Source: Gilliamella sp. wkB108
GTDB lineage: Bacteria; Pseudomonadota; Gammaproteobacteria; Enterobacterales; Orbaceae
DNA length: 64,000 nt
NCBI RefSeq assembly: GCF_001690195.1
Contig: NZ_LZGM01000021.1
Coordinates: forward strand, 1-64,000
Direction of reading: 5' to 3'
The notes under the pieces were generated by a model. The model did no database searches. It was not told the DNA's origin and saw nothing but the letters and a program-made list of their open reading frames with translations. The position numbers were made by a program, and so were the translations under genes. Position 1 is the first letter of the stretch. Every line of letters starts with the position of its first letter. Shown piece after piece: positions 27,002 through 37,549 of this stretch.

Positions 27002-27739
27002 CTAACAACTTGCTAATTCAAACTCAATTGCGTCAAGATTAACATTCTCACTACCTTCAAGTGGTAAAAAACGTATGCTATAACGGGACATATGTCCGGA
27101 TACTTGTGGATAAACATTTTTATCTAACTCGACACGAATACGGATTAAATTTATATCGCCATTGGTTTCTTGAAAAAAATTATTAGTACAAATGAAATTC
27201 TTAAATTCACCTAGTTGCCTAACTAGTTGCATATAACAAGTTAATGACTCATCTAAAATGGATAAATGTTGCAACCAACTCTGAACTTGATTATCTCGTT
27301 TTTCAGGTGATTGTTTTAACCATAAATGGAAAGAAGGAAGATCAAAACTACAACAACCACCAGGGATCATCAATCTTTGTCGAATTGAATTAATAAAACG
27401 ATCATCTTTTAAAAACTGCCCTAAACGTGATGAAGAGTTAAATTTAGCTATAAATGAATCAAATTTAGTTAATAAACCATCTAGTAGATCTTGATCTACT
27501 CCGTCAATATCTCGCCATAATAAAAGCTTCTGTTTTTGGGTTTCAATATCTTTAATTAGATCACTTTTGATATCATTCCGTTCAATGATTTCTAATAATT
27601 CAGATAATACATGAAAAAAAAGTAATGCATTGTTTTGATTAAAATGACAATGCAAATTGAGCTGTTTCAATAAAAATTCAATCCGTAACCAAGTACGCAT
27701 TTTTTCATTTAGTGGATGTTCAAAAATTATTTTATTCAT
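27002..27739 (-). CDS. zapD: Cell division protein ZapD
   Basis: 245 residues of the ZapD (YacF/DUF1342) family, which bundles FtsZ filaments at the division ring. Seen: [19 protein letters not shown] at the N-terminus, [33 protein letters not shown], and the C-terminal [16 protein letters not shown]. The length matches E. coli (247). The ATG overlaps the coaE stop by four bases, so translation is coupled. Confidence 0.94.
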   Translation of the reverse strand: MNKIIFEHPLNEKMRTWLRIEFLLKQLNLHCHFNQNNALLFFHVLSELLEIIERNDIKSDLIKDIETQKQKLLLWRDIDGVDQDLLDGLLTKFDSFIAKFNSSSRLGQFLKDDRFINSIRQRLMIPGGCCSFDLPSFHLWLKQSPEKRDNQVQSWLQHLSILDESLTCYMQLVRQLGEFKNFICTNNFFQETNGDINLIRIRVELDKNVYPQVSGHMSRYSIRFLPLEGSENVNLDAIEFELASC

Positions 27740-28350
27740 ACTAATCCATTCTTGTATTTATCGTTATTTATATATTGATGATGTAATTTATTTACTTGTA
27801 ATGTTAATGAATTCAAATCATCATTATTTATAATAATATCATCTGCATAGGCTAGCCGTTTAAGAGAAGATACTTGCGATCGTATCATTTTCATAGCTAA
27901 AGCCTCATCAATGTTGTCTCTTTGCATTAAACGTTGCAGTTGTAACTCAATTGGAGAATCAATCATCAATACGCGATCAGCCAGATGATGTAAGTTGTTT
28001 TCGATTAATAATGGTACCACCCAAATTACATAAATAGCTTGTTGTGACGCTATTTGATCTTGCGTTTGTTGTTGAATTATTGGGTGTAATAAACTATTCA
28101 ACCATAACCTTTCATGATCGTTATTAAAAATAATTTCGCGCAATTGAGAACGATCTAGTTCACCATTGGCTAATAAAATCTCTTGACTAAAATGTTTGAC
28201 AATCGTCGAAAAGGCAGATGTACCGGGTTGAACAACTTGACGAGCAATAATATCAGCATCAATAATTGGTACACCTAACTGGGCAAATAGATTCGCAATA
28301 GTACTTTTACCACTAGCGATTCCACCACTAAGTGCGACAACATAAGGCAT
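27736..28350 (-). CDS. coaE: Dephospho-CoA kinase
   Basis: 204 residues, the last step of coenzyme A synthesis (3'-phosphorylation of dephospho-CoA). The P-loop is GGIASGKST at 9-17, with DADIIARQVV and a late MQRDNIDEA lid region. Normal length. First gene of the four-gene operon to tsaD. The upstream 410-base region contains a separate promoter and terminator structure described under 28440-28626. Confidence 0.94.
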   Translation of the reverse strand: MPYVVALSGGIASGKSTIANLFAQLGVPIIDADIIARQVVQPGTSAFSTIVKHFSQEILLANGELDRSQLREIIFNNDHERLWLNSLLHPIIQQQTQDQIASQQAIYVIWVVPLLIENNLHHLADRVLMIDSPIELQLQRLMQRDNIDEALAMKMIRSQVSSLKRLAYADDIIINNDDLNSLTLQVNKLHHQYINNDKYKNGLV

Positions 28351-28439
28351 GAGACGATTTCCAATCAGATGAAGCTATTAGAAAATTATATCATATAATT
28401 GAAGTTGATTATATATAGCAAATTGCCTTAATCATACTG

Positions 28440-28520
28440 AAAAAAAACTCATAATCTAATAGATAGATTATGAGTTAAGTTACTCAAAGAAACAATGAGA
28501 CTTACCGGTTAACCGCGCTC
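28440..28520 (-). ncRNA. Candidate small RNA ending in a strong terminator
   Basis: On the minus strand a perfect 12-bp stem (ACTCATAATCTA with its complement, 28447-28475, five-base loop) is followed by eight T, a textbook rho-independent terminator. No gene precedes it on that strand: lexA, to the right, faces the other way. A sigma-54-like promoter ends about 12 bases before 28520, so a transcript of about 80 nt is predicted. It would also contain a CGGTTAACCG palindrome and a CTCA/TGAG stem. No ORF with a ribosome site is present. It could instead be the debris of a lost gene. Confidence 0.35.
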
Positions 28521-28531
28521 ATAATAATCAA

Positions 28532-28626
28532 TGAAAAAATCGTACCAACTTTACCAAATGCTGGGAAACATAATAAATCAATCTATTGAATGAAATGATG
28601 TTTCGCTACTGCTCCATCTTGGTGAA
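28532..28626 (-). promoter_or_regulatory. NtrC-like site and sigma-54-like promoter
   Basis: On the minus strand TTGGTACGATTTTTTCA (28532-28548) resembles the sigma-54 element TTGGCAC-N5-TTGCA with correct GG-N10 spacing, but has TC in place of GC at -12. About 62-78 bases upstream, TTCACCAAGATGGAGCA (28610-28626) matches the NtrC palindrome TGCACC-N5-GGTGCA at 10 of 12 positions. Another TGCACC half-site lies at 28642-28647. The layout fits a nitrogen-regulated enhancer-promoter pair. Confidence 0.4.
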
Positions 28627-28723
28627 TTATTTAACTAATCTGGTGCAATTTGTCCTCATTTAGTCAACTCTATTGATGATTAGAGAAAATAAATCAATAA
28701 AACTATTGGTTTTATATCATTAG

Positions 28724-28759
28724 CTGTATATAATCACATGTATCTGTATATAAAAACAG
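28724..28759 (+). promoter_or_regulatory. Double LexA (SOS) box
   Basis: CTGTATATAATCACAT (28724-28739) and CTGTATATAAAAACAG (28744-28759) match CTG-N10-CAG, the first with one end base changed. Two tandem boxes just before lexA match the autoregulated arrangement of enteric lexA. Confidence 0.88.
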
Positions 28760-28769
28760 GATGACTATT

Positions 28770-29396
28770 ATGAGACCTTTAACTGAACGCCAACAGCAAA
28801 TCTATGATTTGATTAAAGAAAATATCCAAACAACAGGAATGCCACCGACTCGGGCTGAAATTGCCAAAAAATTAGGTTTTCGTTCCGCTAATGCAGCTGA
28901 AGAACATCTAAAAGCTCTGGCGAAAAAAGGTGCAATTGAAATGATTGCCGGATCTTCACGAGGAATTCGTTTACTCCTTGAAAGCCAGACAGAAGAAAAT
29001 GAATATGAAGGTATTCCACTCATTGGTCAAGTCGCAGCAGGCTCACCTATCTTAGCTCAAGAACATATCGAAAGTCATTATCAAGTAGACCCGTCACTTT
29101 TTAAACCACATGCTGATTTTCTATTGAGAGTACAGGGAATGTCGATGAAAGATATTGGTATATTAGACGGAGACTTACTCGCTGTACATAAAACCCAAGA
29201 TGTTAAAAATGGTCAAGTTGTTGTGGCTCGCATTGATGATGAAGTTACTGTCAAAAGATTATCTCGCAAAGGTAAACATGTTCATCTATTAGCCGAAAAT
29301 TCAGATTTTTCACCAATTGAAGTCGACCTTGAGCAACAAAATTTTGCAATTGAAGGACTTGCTGTTGGGATTATTCGAAATGGGTCATGGATGTAA
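28770..29396 (+). CDS. lexA: LexA repressor
   Basis: 208 residues from the ATG at 28770, which has AGGA at good spacing and matches the family N-terminus ([15 protein letters not shown]); an ATG three codons earlier is less fitting. A winged-helix DNA-binding domain (1-70) is followed by the cleavage site Ala90-Gly91 in QVAAGSP and the latent-protease dyad Ser125 (QGMSMKD) and Lys162 (TVKRL). It represses SOS genes and cleaves itself when bound to RecA filament. The paired SOS boxes show autorepression. Confidence 0.97.
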   Translation: MRPLTERQQQIYDLIKENIQTTGMPPTRAEIAKKLGFRSANAAEEHLKALAKKGAIEMIAGSSRGIRLLLESQTEENEYEGIPLIGQVAAGSPILAQEHIESHYQVDPSLFKPHADFLLRVQGMSMKDIGILDGDLLAVHKTQDVKNGQVVVARIDDEVTVKRLSRKGKHVHLLAENSDFSPIEVDLEQQNFAIEGLAVGIIRNGSWM

Positions 29397-29446
29397 ATAA
29401 AAAGTTAGTATAAAATAACTACTAAATATTGTCAGGAGATAATTTT

Positions 29447-29854
29447 ATGTGGCTATTTTGGTTATTTGAATTTTTAGGGTTTGTTGCGGTTCTGTTACTT
29501 ATTTATGCTTACTGCCGTTTTGTGGACAGAGGCTTTTGGTCTTTTGTCTGGAAATATTTGAAATGGGTGGGATTAGCCATCGCTATTGTATGGATATTAA
29601 TTATTGTGCTTTGTCGACACCATTTATATAGCGCGACTCACTGTTACTTTCGTGGAGTAAGTATGCATACTAACACTAAATACTCTATCTATTTAAGTGA
29701 ATGCCAAATTGAAACACGAAGTGGCAGTTATGTGCCGATAGATAGAGCAAGAGCATTACCTGGTGCGAAAGATCAAGATTCTGATAATAATAGTGATCAT
29801 GATAATCACTCTGATAATGATGATGAGGGAAGTGATCAAATCTTATCAGAATAA
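29447..29854 (+). CDS. Small membrane protein of unknown function
   Basis: 135 residues from the ATG at 29447, which has AGGAG seven bases before it; the upstream TTG at 29429 is less likely. Two hydrophobic helices (about 1-25 and 36-58) are followed by a soluble part with three cysteines and a strongly acidic, Asp/Ser/His-rich tail (SDNNSDHDNHSDNDDE). Lies right after lexA, but without an SOS box of its own; whether it is read through from lexA is unknown. Not recognised. Confidence 0.6.
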   Translation: MWLFWLFEFLGFVAVLLLIYAYCRFVDRGFWSFVWKYLKWVGLAIAIVWILIIVLCRHHLYSATHCYFRGVSMHTNTKYSIYLSECQIETRSGSYVPIDRARALPGAKDQDSDNNSDHDNHSDNDDEGSDQILSE

Positions 29855-29870
29855 TTAATACTCCCGGATT

Positions 29871-29905
29871 TAGATCAGGCAATAACCGTTTCAAATTGCC
29901 TGATC
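29871..29905. terminator. Terminator between the 29.4-kb gene and hisM
   Basis: AGATCAGGCAAT pairs with ATTGCCTGATCT around an 11-base loop in a convergent gap, with ATCTTCTTT on the plus side. A good candidate for both strands. Confidence 0.75.
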
Positions 29906-29933
29906 TATCTTCTTTAAAGACCTAAAGCTTCTT

Positions 29934-30659
29934 TTAGTTTTTAACCTTCTCATTTGAAGCTGACATATAAGCTAAACAATGCTTTTCCCATTGCCTAAAA
30001 CCATATATCAAGATAAAGCTGACACATAAGTAAATTACAGCAGCAATGCCAAAAGCATGAAATGGCATGTAGGTATCAGCATAAATATCTTGGGCGATTT
30101 TCATTAAATCAGGTACTGTTGCTGTAAAAGCTAACGCCGTTGAATGCAACATAAAAATCACTTCATTACTATATGCCGGTAAGGCGATACGAAATGCTCT
30201 TGGTAAAATGATATATCGATACAACTGAAAACGATTAAAGCCTAATGCAGTTGCGGCTTGGATTTCGCCACTTGGAACATTACGAATAGCGCCAGCAAAA
30301 AACTCAGTTGTATAAGCACATGTATTTAAGGTAAATGCCAAAATTGTACAATTTAAACCACTACGAAAAAAATCATTAAGCACATAATTATCTTTAACTA
30401 TACTTAATGTATAAATACCGGTATAGATGATTAATAATTGCACATATAGCGGAGTGCCACGAAAGATGTAAGTATATAACCAAATTGGGAATTTAATTAA
30501 TATATTGGATGAATTACGTGCCACCGCCAATAAAATAGATAAAACTCCACCCATTGTCACAGATAACACCAAGATCCAAAGGGTAATAGCTAGCCCAGTA
30601 ATATTAAAACCATCAGTCCATAGCAAGGCTTTCCAATATTCTTGAAGAATTTCTATCAT
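29934..30659 (-). CDS. hisM: Basic amino acid ABC permease HisM
   Basis: 241 residues of the polar amino acid permease family, aligning throughout with E. coli HisM (MIEILQEYWKALLWTDG, YIFRGTPLYVQLL, FFRSGLNCTILA, CAYTTEFFAGAIRNVPSGEI). It has about five membrane segments and the EAA loop (GEIQAATALGF) that contacts the ATPase. It follows hisQ by 14 bases. It is the last gene of the cluster: no hisP ATPase follows, only a terminator and a convergent gene. Confidence 0.9.
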   Translation of the reverse strand: MIEILQEYWKALLWTDGFNITGLAITLWILVLSVTMGGVLSILLAVARNSSNILIKFPIWLYTYIFRGTPLYVQLLIIYTGIYTLSIVKDNYVLNDFFRSGLNCTILAFTLNTCAYTTEFFAGAIRNVPSGEIQAATALGFNRFQLYRYIILPRAFRIALPAYSNEVIFMLHSTALAFTATVPDLMKIAQDIYADTYMPFHAFGIAAVIYLCVSFILIYGFRQWEKHCLAYMSASNEKVKN

Positions 30660-30673
30660 GATAATAATCTTTC

Positions 30674-31357
30674 TTATAATTTTGCTTTGGCAATACCAAT
30701 AGAATAATGCTTTTCAAGCTTCCATAAAACAATATTCGAAATCGAAGTAAAAAAGAGATAAAAAGCTCCGGCTATTAACGCAAAAAAAAGTGGTGCATAA
30801 GTTGCTTCACCAACTATTTTGGTTGCTCTAACAAGATCTGACAAGCCTAATAATGATACTAGTGCGGTCGCCTTTAACACGACCAACCAATTATTTGTAA
30901 TACCGGGAAGCGCAAAACGCATCATTAAAGGAAACATAACATAACGAAAAACTTGAGATTTACGTAAACCTAAGGCAAAAGCAGCATCAAGTGTTGTTTT
31001 AGGTACGGAGATATAGGCTCCGCGAAAAGTTTCGGTAAAATAAGCACCATAAATAAAACCTAGTGTAATAATACCTGCAACTAATGGATTGATTTCAATA
31101 AAACCGATATCGAAAAAATCTGTAATTTGATTAAGTAACAGTTGTAAACCATAAAAAATTAACATCATCAAAACTAAATCAGGCACACCACGAATTAGCG
31201 ACGTGTATGCCTGACAAAGTAAAGCAACAGGTTTAAACTTTGACAATTTACCAATAGCGCATATCACACCCAGTGCCATTGCTAAGAATAATGAAGCAAC
31301 AGCTAAACTGATAGTAATTAATGCACCTTGGCAAATTAAAGGAATATAGCCTTGCAT
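30674..31357 (-). CDS. hisQ: Basic amino acid ABC permease HisQ
   Basis: 227 residues, close to E. coli HisQ (228). Seen: YTSLIRGVPDLVLMMLIFYGLQ, GIITLGFIYGAYFTETFRGAY, the EAA-type loop DAAFALGLRKSQVFR and LPGITNNWLVVLKATALVSLLGL. It pairs with HisM to form the inner-membrane channel. The gene sits 3 bases after hisJ and 14 before hisM, so the three form one operon. Confidence 0.9.
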   Translation of the reverse strand: MQGYIPLICQGALITISLAVASLFLAMALGVICAIGKLSKFKPVALLCQAYTSLIRGVPDLVLMMLIFYGLQLLLNQITDFFDIGFIEINPLVAGIITLGFIYGAYFTETFRGAYISVPKTTLDAAFALGLRKSQVFRYVMFPLMMRFALPGITNNWLVVLKATALVSLLGLSDLVRATKIVGEATYAPLFFALIAGAFYLFFTSISNIVLWKLEKHYSIGIAKAKL

Positions 31358-31360
31358 TGA

Positions 31361-32149
31361 TTATTCATTACTATTATAAATATTAAATTCAAAATATTTG
31401 TCATTGATTTTCTTGTAAGTACCATCAGCTAAAATGTCAGCTAGTGCTTTATTGAATGCTTCTCGAAGTTCATTATCTCCTTTACGGAATCCTAACCCTG
31501 TACCAACACCAAAATATTTTTGATCAACTAATGCTTTTCCAGCAAAAGAAAAATCCTTACCTTGCGGTTGTTTTAGAAAAGATTCGCTAGCTGTTACTTC
31601 ATCTTGTAAGGCAGCATCTAAACGACCGGCAACAAGATCAGAAAAAACTTGTAGCTGATTTTGATAAGGTACAATGATAACACCATTAGGTCGCCAAATT
31701 TCATTAGCATAATATTCTTGAGTTGTACCTTGTTCAACGCCGACTCGTTTACCTTTTAATGATTCAACAGTTGGCAATAAATTTGCACTGGTTTTGGCAA
31801 CCAATCGAGAATTGACAGCGAAAGTTGGATTTGAAAATGCAATTTGTTTTTCTCGTTTTTCAGTGATCGTAAATGATGATGAAATCATATCGATTTTACG
31901 AGATAACAGCGAAGGAACTAATGCATTAAAATCGGTCGTAGCAAAATTACATTTGATACTAATTCGATCACATAAAGCTTGAGTAAGTTCAATATTAAAT
32001 CCTGTGATTTGACCATTAGCATCGATATAATCAAACGGTGCATAAGAAGTGTCTGAACCTATTTTAATTGAATCGGGTAATTTTGCATGTCCAGCTATAG
32101 GTAAGCATAATAAATTAATAATAAATAATGATTTTAATAGTCTGTTCAT
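31361..32149 (-). CDS. hisJ: Periplasmic lysine/arginine/ornithine/histidine-binding protein
   Basis: 262 residues with a signal peptide (about 1-22, ending GHA). The mature protein is very like HisJ/ArgT: IGSDTSYAPFDY, GFNIELTQALCDR with CNFATTDFNALVPSLLSRKID (the two Cys form the family disulfide), SSSFTITEKREKQIAFSNP, LQDEVTASESFLKQPQGKDF. It delivers basic amino acids to HisQM. HisJ and ArgT cannot be told apart from this alone. First gene of hisJ-hisQ-hisM. Confidence 0.88.
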   Translation of the reverse strand: MNRLLKSLFIINLLCLPIAGHAKLPDSIKIGSDTSYAPFDYIDANGQITGFNIELTQALCDRISIKCNFATTDFNALVPSLLSRKIDMISSSFTITEKREKQIAFSNPTFAVNSRLVAKTSANLLPTVESLKGKRVGVEQGTTQEYYANEIWRPNGVIIVPYQNQLQVFSDLVAGRLDAALQDEVTASESFLKQPQGKDFSFAGKALVDQKYFGVGTGLGFRKGDNELREAFNKALADILADGTYKKINDKYFEFNIYNSNE

Positions 32150-32240
32150 AATTAATTCTCTGTGAATGAATCAAGTGGATAATATAACGCTTTCTTAACA
32201 AATTAGATAATAAAAAAAAATTATAAATGTGAACAGTATT

Positions 32241-32275
32241 ATTAGAATTGCAAAAGTACTTTTTGCAATTCTAAT
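32241..32275. terminator. Terminator after glgP
   Basis: A perfect 15-bp stem (ATTAGAATTGCAAAA at 32241-32255 with its complement at 32261-32275) and a five-base loop lie between the glg operon end and hisJ. It ends the long glg transcript before the his promoter. Confidence 0.8.
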
Positions 32276-32316
32276 CTTTCTTGACTATAACTAATTATTA
32301 CAAATGACACCAAACA

Positions 32317-34767
32317 TTAGAGTTTAATCGGTTTAATACCCCAAATATCTTGGGCATATTCCTGAATAGTTCTGTCAGATGAAAATTTACCCATATTAGC
32401 AATATTAAATGCTGTTTTACGGAACCACTGATTCGGATCGCGATAAACTTCATCAACTCTTTTTTGCGCTTGGTAGTAAGATTCGAAGTCTGCCAAATTC
32501 TGGTAATGGTCGCCAAAATTAGCAATAGCGTCAAATAATCCTCGATAACGTTCTGGGTTCAAAGGGCTAAAGTAACCTGTCGCGATTTGCGTTAAAGCTT
32601 GATTAATACGCGGATCTTTTTCATAGTAATCACGTGGATTATAAGTTTGACGAAGCTCTTCAACTTCTTTAGCGTTATGACCGAAAATAAAAATATTATC
32701 ATCACCCACACTCTCTTTAATCTCAACATTAGCACCATCTAGTGTACCAATAATTAATGATCCATTAAGGGCGAACTTCATATTACTGGTTCCCGACGCT
32801 TCAAAACCTGCTAAAGAGATTTGTTCAGAGAGATCGGCTGCTGGGATCATAATTTCAGCAAGACTGACACTATAATTTGGCACAAAGATCACCTTGAGCT
32901 TACCATTAATCCGCTTATCGTTATTAATAACTGTTGCTACTTCATTAATTAATTGAATCGTCTGTTTAGCTAATTTGTAAGCACTTGCTGCTTTACCCGC
33001 AAAAAAGACCACTCTCGGTACCCAATCTGCATCAGGATTAGCTAAAATTTCATTATAACGAACGATAGTATGTAATAAATTCAAACTTTGACGTTTATAT
33101 TCGTGGATACGTTTTATTTGCATATCAAAAAGTGAACTTGGATGAATCACTATATCGAGTTCTTCAGCGATATATTTAGCCAATCGCTCTTTATTCGCTT
33201 TTTTAACATCTTGTAACTCTTTTAGGAACAGTGGAACATCAATTTGCTCATTTAATTCAGTGAGTAAATTTAAATTAGTTCGCCAATTTTTACTTAAATA
33301 TTTATCTAATAAATCAGCTAAATTAGGATTAGCCACACCGACCCAACGTCTAGGGGTGATGCCATTAGTCTTATTACAGAATTTTTCAGGATATAATCTT
33401 GCGAAATCAGCAAATAGTGATTTAACCATTAGATCTGAATGAAGTTGTGATACTCCGTTAACTTTATGACTCGCGATAACTGCAAGCCAAGCCATACGTA
33501 TTCGGCGACCATTATTTTCATCAATTATTGATACACGAGTGAGTAGTTCATTATCATTCGGAGCCAGTTTTTTGACTTCTTCTAAAAATGCATAGTTAAT
33601 TTTAAAAATAATTTGGAGGTGATATGGCAATACTTTACTCATCATGTCAACAGACCATGTTTCTAACGATTCACTCATAAGCGTATGGTTAGTATAAGAA
33701 AATATTTGTTTAGCCATTTGCCATGCATTATCAAATGAATATTGATAATGTTCAGTTAATATTCGGATAAACTCCGGAATAGCCAAAACAGGGTGAGTAT
33801 CATTTAAATGGATAGCGACCTTTTCAACTAAATCATCAACGGTTCCATAAATTGAATGGTGTCTACTAATAATATCTTGCATCGTGGCCGAAACTAAAAA
33901 ATATTCTTGCGATAAACGTAACGCTTTACCATGCATAGTTGAATCATCAGGATAAAGTACAAATGATACATTTTCAGAAAGTGATTTATCTTGAACCGCC
34001 GCAAAGTAATCACCTTGATTAAACTTGGCAAGATCAAATTCATCAATAGCCTTAGCAGACCATAATCGTAAGGTATTAGTGACATCATTATCATAACCGG
34101 GAATAATTTGATCATAAGCATAAGCCAATACTTTTTCAGTATCTAACCAACGAGTAATATCCCCTTCTTGCTGAACGCGTCCACCAAATTCAACTTTATA
34201 TTCAATATTATGACGGTAAAACTCCCAAGCATCACCATGTTTTAACCAATTATCAGGAACTTCAACTTGCTCATTATTGACTATGGTTTGCTTAAACATT
34301 CCATATTCATAACGTAAGCCATATCCCCATCCCGGATAACCTAATGTTGCCAGTGAATCCAAAAAGCACGCTGCTAAACGACCTAAACCTCCGTTACCTA
34401 ACCCCGGATCATCTTCTGCTGCACATAGATCTTCTAAATCAAGACCTAACTCTTGTAAGGCTTCTTTAACTTCAGAATAGATACCATTTGAAATCATGGA
34501 ATTTGAAAGTGTTCGTCCAATTAGAAATTCCATAGAAAGATAATAAACTTTTTTGCTATCTTGATAAGAGTTTGATCTTACCGTTCTTAACCAATCTTCT
34601 ACCATTCTGTCTCTAACGGTCAATATAACAGCATTTAACCAGTCATGCTTATCTGCCATAGCCGGATGCCGACCTATAGCAAAAAGCAGTTTATAAATAA
34701 TTGATTGTTTGATTTTTTTGACTGTAACGACAGGTGAAACATAATCAAAATTAGTAGCTAATGCCAT
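32317..34767 (-). CDS. glgP: Glycogen phosphorylase
   Basis: 816 residues (E. coli GlgP 815). It releases glucose 1-phosphate from glycogen ends using a PLP cofactor. Seen: [18 protein letters not shown] near 130-150, the catalytic [37 protein letters not shown] and the PLP lysine in [15 protein letters not shown]. It could also be called MalP, but its place after glgA marks it as GlgP. It follows glgA by 12 bases and is the last gene of the operon. Confidence 0.95.
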   Translation of the reverse strand: MALATNFDYVSPVVTVKKIKQSIIYKLLFAIGRHPAMADKHDWLNAVILTVRDRMVEDWLRTVRSNSYQDSKKVYYLSMEFLIGRTLSNSMISNGIYSEVKEALQELGLDLEDLCAAEDDPGLGNGGLGRLAACFLDSLATLGYPGWGYGLRYEYGMFKQTIVNNEQVEVPDNWLKHGDAWEFYRHNIEYKVEFGGRVQQEGDITRWLDTEKVLAYAYDQIIPGYDNDVTNTLRLWSAKAIDEFDLAKFNQGDYFAAVQDKSLSENVSFVLYPDDSTMHGKALRLSQEYFLVSATMQDIISRHHSIYGTVDDLVEKVAIHLNDTHPVLAIPEFIRILTEHYQYSFDNAWQMAKQIFSYTNHTLMSESLETWSVDMMSKVLPYHLQIIFKINYAFLEEVKKLAPNDNELLTRVSIIDENNGRRIRMAWLAVIASHKVNGVSQLHSDLMVKSLFADFARLYPEKFCNKTNGITPRRWVGVANPNLADLLDKYLSKNWRTNLNLLTELNEQIDVPLFLKELQDVKKANKERLAKYIAEELDIVIHPSSLFDMQIKRIHEYKRQSLNLLHTIVRYNEILANPDADWVPRVVFFAGKAASAYKLAKQTIQLINEVATVINNDKRINGKLKVIFVPNYSVSLAEIMIPAADLSEQISLAGFEASGTSNMKFALNGSLIIGTLDGANVEIKESVGDDNIFIFGHNAKEVEELRQTYNPRDYYEKDPRINQALTQIATGYFSPLNPERYRGLFDAIANFGDHYQNLADFESYYQAQKRVDEVYRDPNQWFRKTAFNIANMGKFSSDRTIQEYAQDIWGIKPIKL

Positions 34768-34779
34768 TTAATATTCTCC

Positions 34780-36237
34780 CTATAATTTACGCGATATAGC
34801 ATAGTAAAGCTGTTGATACTTCCTCGCTGAATCTTGCCAACTAAATTGTTGGCTCATAGCTCGTCGTTGCAATGATCGCCATACTTGTTGTGTTTGCCAT
34901 AATTGAAAAGCACGATTGACTGCGTAACGTAGCCCATCTTCATTACAATCAATAAATGAAAAACCGGTTGAGATTTTTTTATCTAAATTTTCGTCAGTAC
35001 TATCGATTACAGTATCAGCAAGTCCACCGGTTCGACGGACTAAAGGTAATGTGCCATATTTAAGGGCATATAACTGTGTTAAACCACAAGGTTCAAAACG
35101 ACTAGGCATCATAAAAACATCTGCACCAGCAATAATACGATGTGATAGCTCTTCGTTATAACCAAAATAAACAGCTATCTTATTTGAATACTGAGGATTA
35201 TTAACAAATTCGGAAAATGCTTGTTGCAGTTTATTGTCGCCACTTCCCAATAAGATAAATTGCCCTCCTCTATCCAAAATCTCCGGCAGTAAAGATAAAA
35301 TTAAATCTAATCCTTTTTGTTCGGTTAGGCGAGAAATGACACAAAACAACGGCCCATTACTTTCAACATCTAAATTAAATTCTCTCTGTAATTCATATTT
35401 ATCCGTTTTTTTAATGTCCAATTTACGTTTGCTGTATCTGGCTGCTATTAAACTATCACTGGTCGGATTCCAGACCTCATCATCAATACCATTTAAAATC
35501 CCACTTAAGCGACGCTGTTCGCTTCGGGTTTTTAATAATCCTTCAAAACCATTACCAAGCTCCGGTGTGGTAATTTCTTTCGCATAAGTCGGACTGACTG
35601 CTGTTATATGATCAGCGTAAAAAAGGCCTGCTTTTAAATAGGAAATTTGCCCATGATATTCAAGTCCATTAACATTGAAGTAGGACTCAGGAATTTGAAT
35701 TTGTGATAAATGATAACGATTAAAGCTTCCGTGATAAGCTAAATTATGAATCGTAAATACAGATTTAGCATGATGACTTGACTGTTTTAAGTTTAGGTAG
35801 GCACACGTTAACCCCGCATGCCAATCATGACAATGCAACAAATCTGGTTGCCAAAAATAGTCTAATCCACAAGCAAGTTCACTGGCAATCCAGCCTAGTA
35901 AGGCAAATCGTAGATAGTTATCGCTATAATCATTTTGATTTGCATCATGATAAGGACTGCCCGGTCTATCATATAAATGTGGTGCATCAATTATATAAAC
36001 ACCTATATCTTCAAAATAGCCGAAGAGTAGCGTTACATGTCCAGCATAAGTATCTACATTTTTTACTATATTGGTATTTTTAATTCCAGCTTTGATTGCA
36101 GGAAAGCCGGGTATTAAAACACGAACTTGATCACCTAATTTAATTTGTGCTTTAGGTAAAGCTCCGGTTACATCCGCAAGCCCGCCTGTTTTGAGTAAAG
36201 GGTAGAATTCTGCACAAACATGTAATATTTTCTTCAT
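34780..36237 (-). CDS. glgA: Glycogen synthase
   Basis: 485 residues (E. coli 477), a GT5 glycosyltransferase using ADP-glucose to extend alpha-1,4-glucan. The ADP-glucose site KTGGLADV is at 16-23. WQPDLLHCHDWHAGL, VFTIHNLAYHG, and the C-terminal MMPSRFEPCGLTQLYALKYGTLPLVRRTGGL with the retaining Glu are all present. It starts 9 bases after glgC. Confidence 0.96.
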   Translation of the reverse strand: MKKILHVCAEFYPLLKTGGLADVTGALPKAQIKLGDQVRVLIPGFPAIKAGIKNTNIVKNVDTYAGHVTLLFGYFEDIGVYIIDAPHLYDRPGSPYHDANQNDYSDNYLRFALLGWIASELACGLDYFWQPDLLHCHDWHAGLTCAYLNLKQSSHHAKSVFTIHNLAYHGSFNRYHLSQIQIPESYFNVNGLEYHGQISYLKAGLFYADHITAVSPTYAKEITTPELGNGFEGLLKTRSEQRRLSGILNGIDDEVWNPTSDSLIAARYSKRKLDIKKTDKYELQREFNLDVESNGPLFCVISRLTEQKGLDLILSLLPEILDRGGQFILLGSGDNKLQQAFSEFVNNPQYSNKIAVYFGYNEELSHRIIAGADVFMMPSRFEPCGLTQLYALKYGTLPLVRRTGGLADTVIDSTDENLDKKISTGFSFIDCNEDGLRYAVNRAFQLWQTQQVWRSLQRRAMSQQFSWQDSARKYQQLYYAISRKL

Positions 36238-36246
36238 TCTCTTTCC

Positions 36247-37536
36247 TTATGGTTGAACAATACCTAATTTACGAAGCATTTCACGAGTAACTAAAGTTAT
36301 ACCAGATTCACTACGATAAAAACGCTTTGCGTCTTCTTCTGGATTTTCACCGATGATCATCCCTTCTGGAATATGACAAGCTCGATCCAGAATACAACGT
36401 CGTAATCGACAGCGTAACTTAATAATGCAATCTGGTGAAATAATAGAAGAATCAATCGTACAAAATGAATCAATTCTAACTCTAGAAAACAAAATTGAAT
36501 TAACAATCATTGATCCCGTTATAATTGAACCCGCACCAACCAATGAATTCATGGTCATGCCCTGCCCACCGTCAAGATTTTGTACAAATTTTGCCGGTGG
36601 TAATGGATCAGTATAAGTTCGAATCGGCCAGTAAGGATCATAAATATCCAATTCCGGCATGACTGAAGCTAAATCTAAATTGGCTCGCCAGTAAGCATCA
36701 ACCGTTCCTACATCTCGCCAATAAGGTGGTGCTGACGTATCAGAAGTAACACAAGAACGGGTAAATGGATGAGCCCACACCACACCTTGTCCTACCCCTT
36801 TTGGAATAATGTCATGACCAAAATCATGTGTGGAATGAGTATCATTATGATCATCTTCCAGCATTTTGACTAGATAATCGGTATTAAAAATATAGATCCC
36901 CATACTGGCTAACGCATGGTCAGGATCATTCGGCATAGCAGCTGGATGTTCTGGTTTTTCTTGAAATTCGATAATTTTTTCGGATTTATCTACCGCCATT
37001 ACACCTAAACTAGTTGCATCTTTTAATGGGACTTTGATACATCCTACTGAACATTTGGCTCCTTTTTTAACATGATCAAGTAACATTTTGGAGTAATCCA
37101 TTTTATATATATGATCACCGGCTAAAATGACAATATAATTAGCCCGATAGCGAAGGATGATATCTAAGTTTTGATAAACTGCATCGGCAGTACTGACATA
37201 CCAATTACTACTTTCTACCTGCTGTTGTGCAGGTAGCAGATCAACAAATTCATTCATTTCTTCATTAAAAAATGACCAACCACGTTGAATATGTTGAATA
37301 AGCGAATGTGATTGATATTGTGTTAATACACCAATACGACGAATTCCCGAATTTATGCAATTAGATAAAGGGAAATCAATGATTCTAAACTTGCCACCAA
37401 AGTGTACCGCTGGTTTAGCCCGTTTAGAGGTCAGATCTTTTAATCGTGAACCTCGTCCGCCAGCTAAAATTAGAGCTATTGCTTGGTTTGGTAGCTCTTT
37501 AGCTAACATAACATCTTGATCCAATGGATTATCCAT
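36247..37536 (-). CDS. glgC: Glucose-1-phosphate adenylyltransferase
   Basis: 429 residues (E. coli 431). Makes ADP-glucose from glucose 1-phosphate and ATP, the committed step. Seen: [39 protein letters not shown] with the nucleotide loop and the activator-site Lys, [20 protein letters not shown] with the sugar-phosphate Lys, and a C-terminal left-handed helix domain with the ending [14 protein letters not shown]. It would be allosterically controlled by fructose bisphosphate and AMP as in enterics, by similarity. Between glgX and glgA in one operon. Confidence 0.96.
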   Translation of the reverse strand: MDNPLDQDVMLAKELPNQAIALILAGGRGSRLKDLTSKRAKPAVHFGGKFRIIDFPLSNCINSGIRRIGVLTQYQSHSLIQHIQRGWSFFNEEMNEFVDLLPAQQQVESSNWYVSTADAVYQNLDIILRYRANYIVILAGDHIYKMDYSKMLLDHVKKGAKCSVGCIKVPLKDATSLGVMAVDKSEKIIEFQEKPEHPAAMPNDPDHALASMGIYIFNTDYLVKMLEDDHNDTHSTHDFGHDIIPKGVGQGVVWAHPFTRSCVTSDTSAPPYWRDVGTVDAYWRANLDLASVMPELDIYDPYWPIRTYTDPLPPAKFVQNLDGGQGMTMNSLVGAGSIITGSMIVNSILFSRVRIDSFCTIDSSIISPDCIIKLRCRLRRCILDRACHIPEGMIIGENPEEDAKRFYRSESGITLVTREMLRKLGIVQP

Positions 37537-37549
37537 ATAGTCTCCCCCC

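Noticed and set aside
28502-28586. A minus-strand peptide-like fragment ending FSLIIMSAVNR
   Set aside because: It is short, follows an in-frame stop and lacks a start; promoter-like elements explain the same bases better.
35234-35587. A 117-codon frame antisense to glgA
   Set aside because: It lies wholly within conserved glgA sequence, with no ribosome site or domain.
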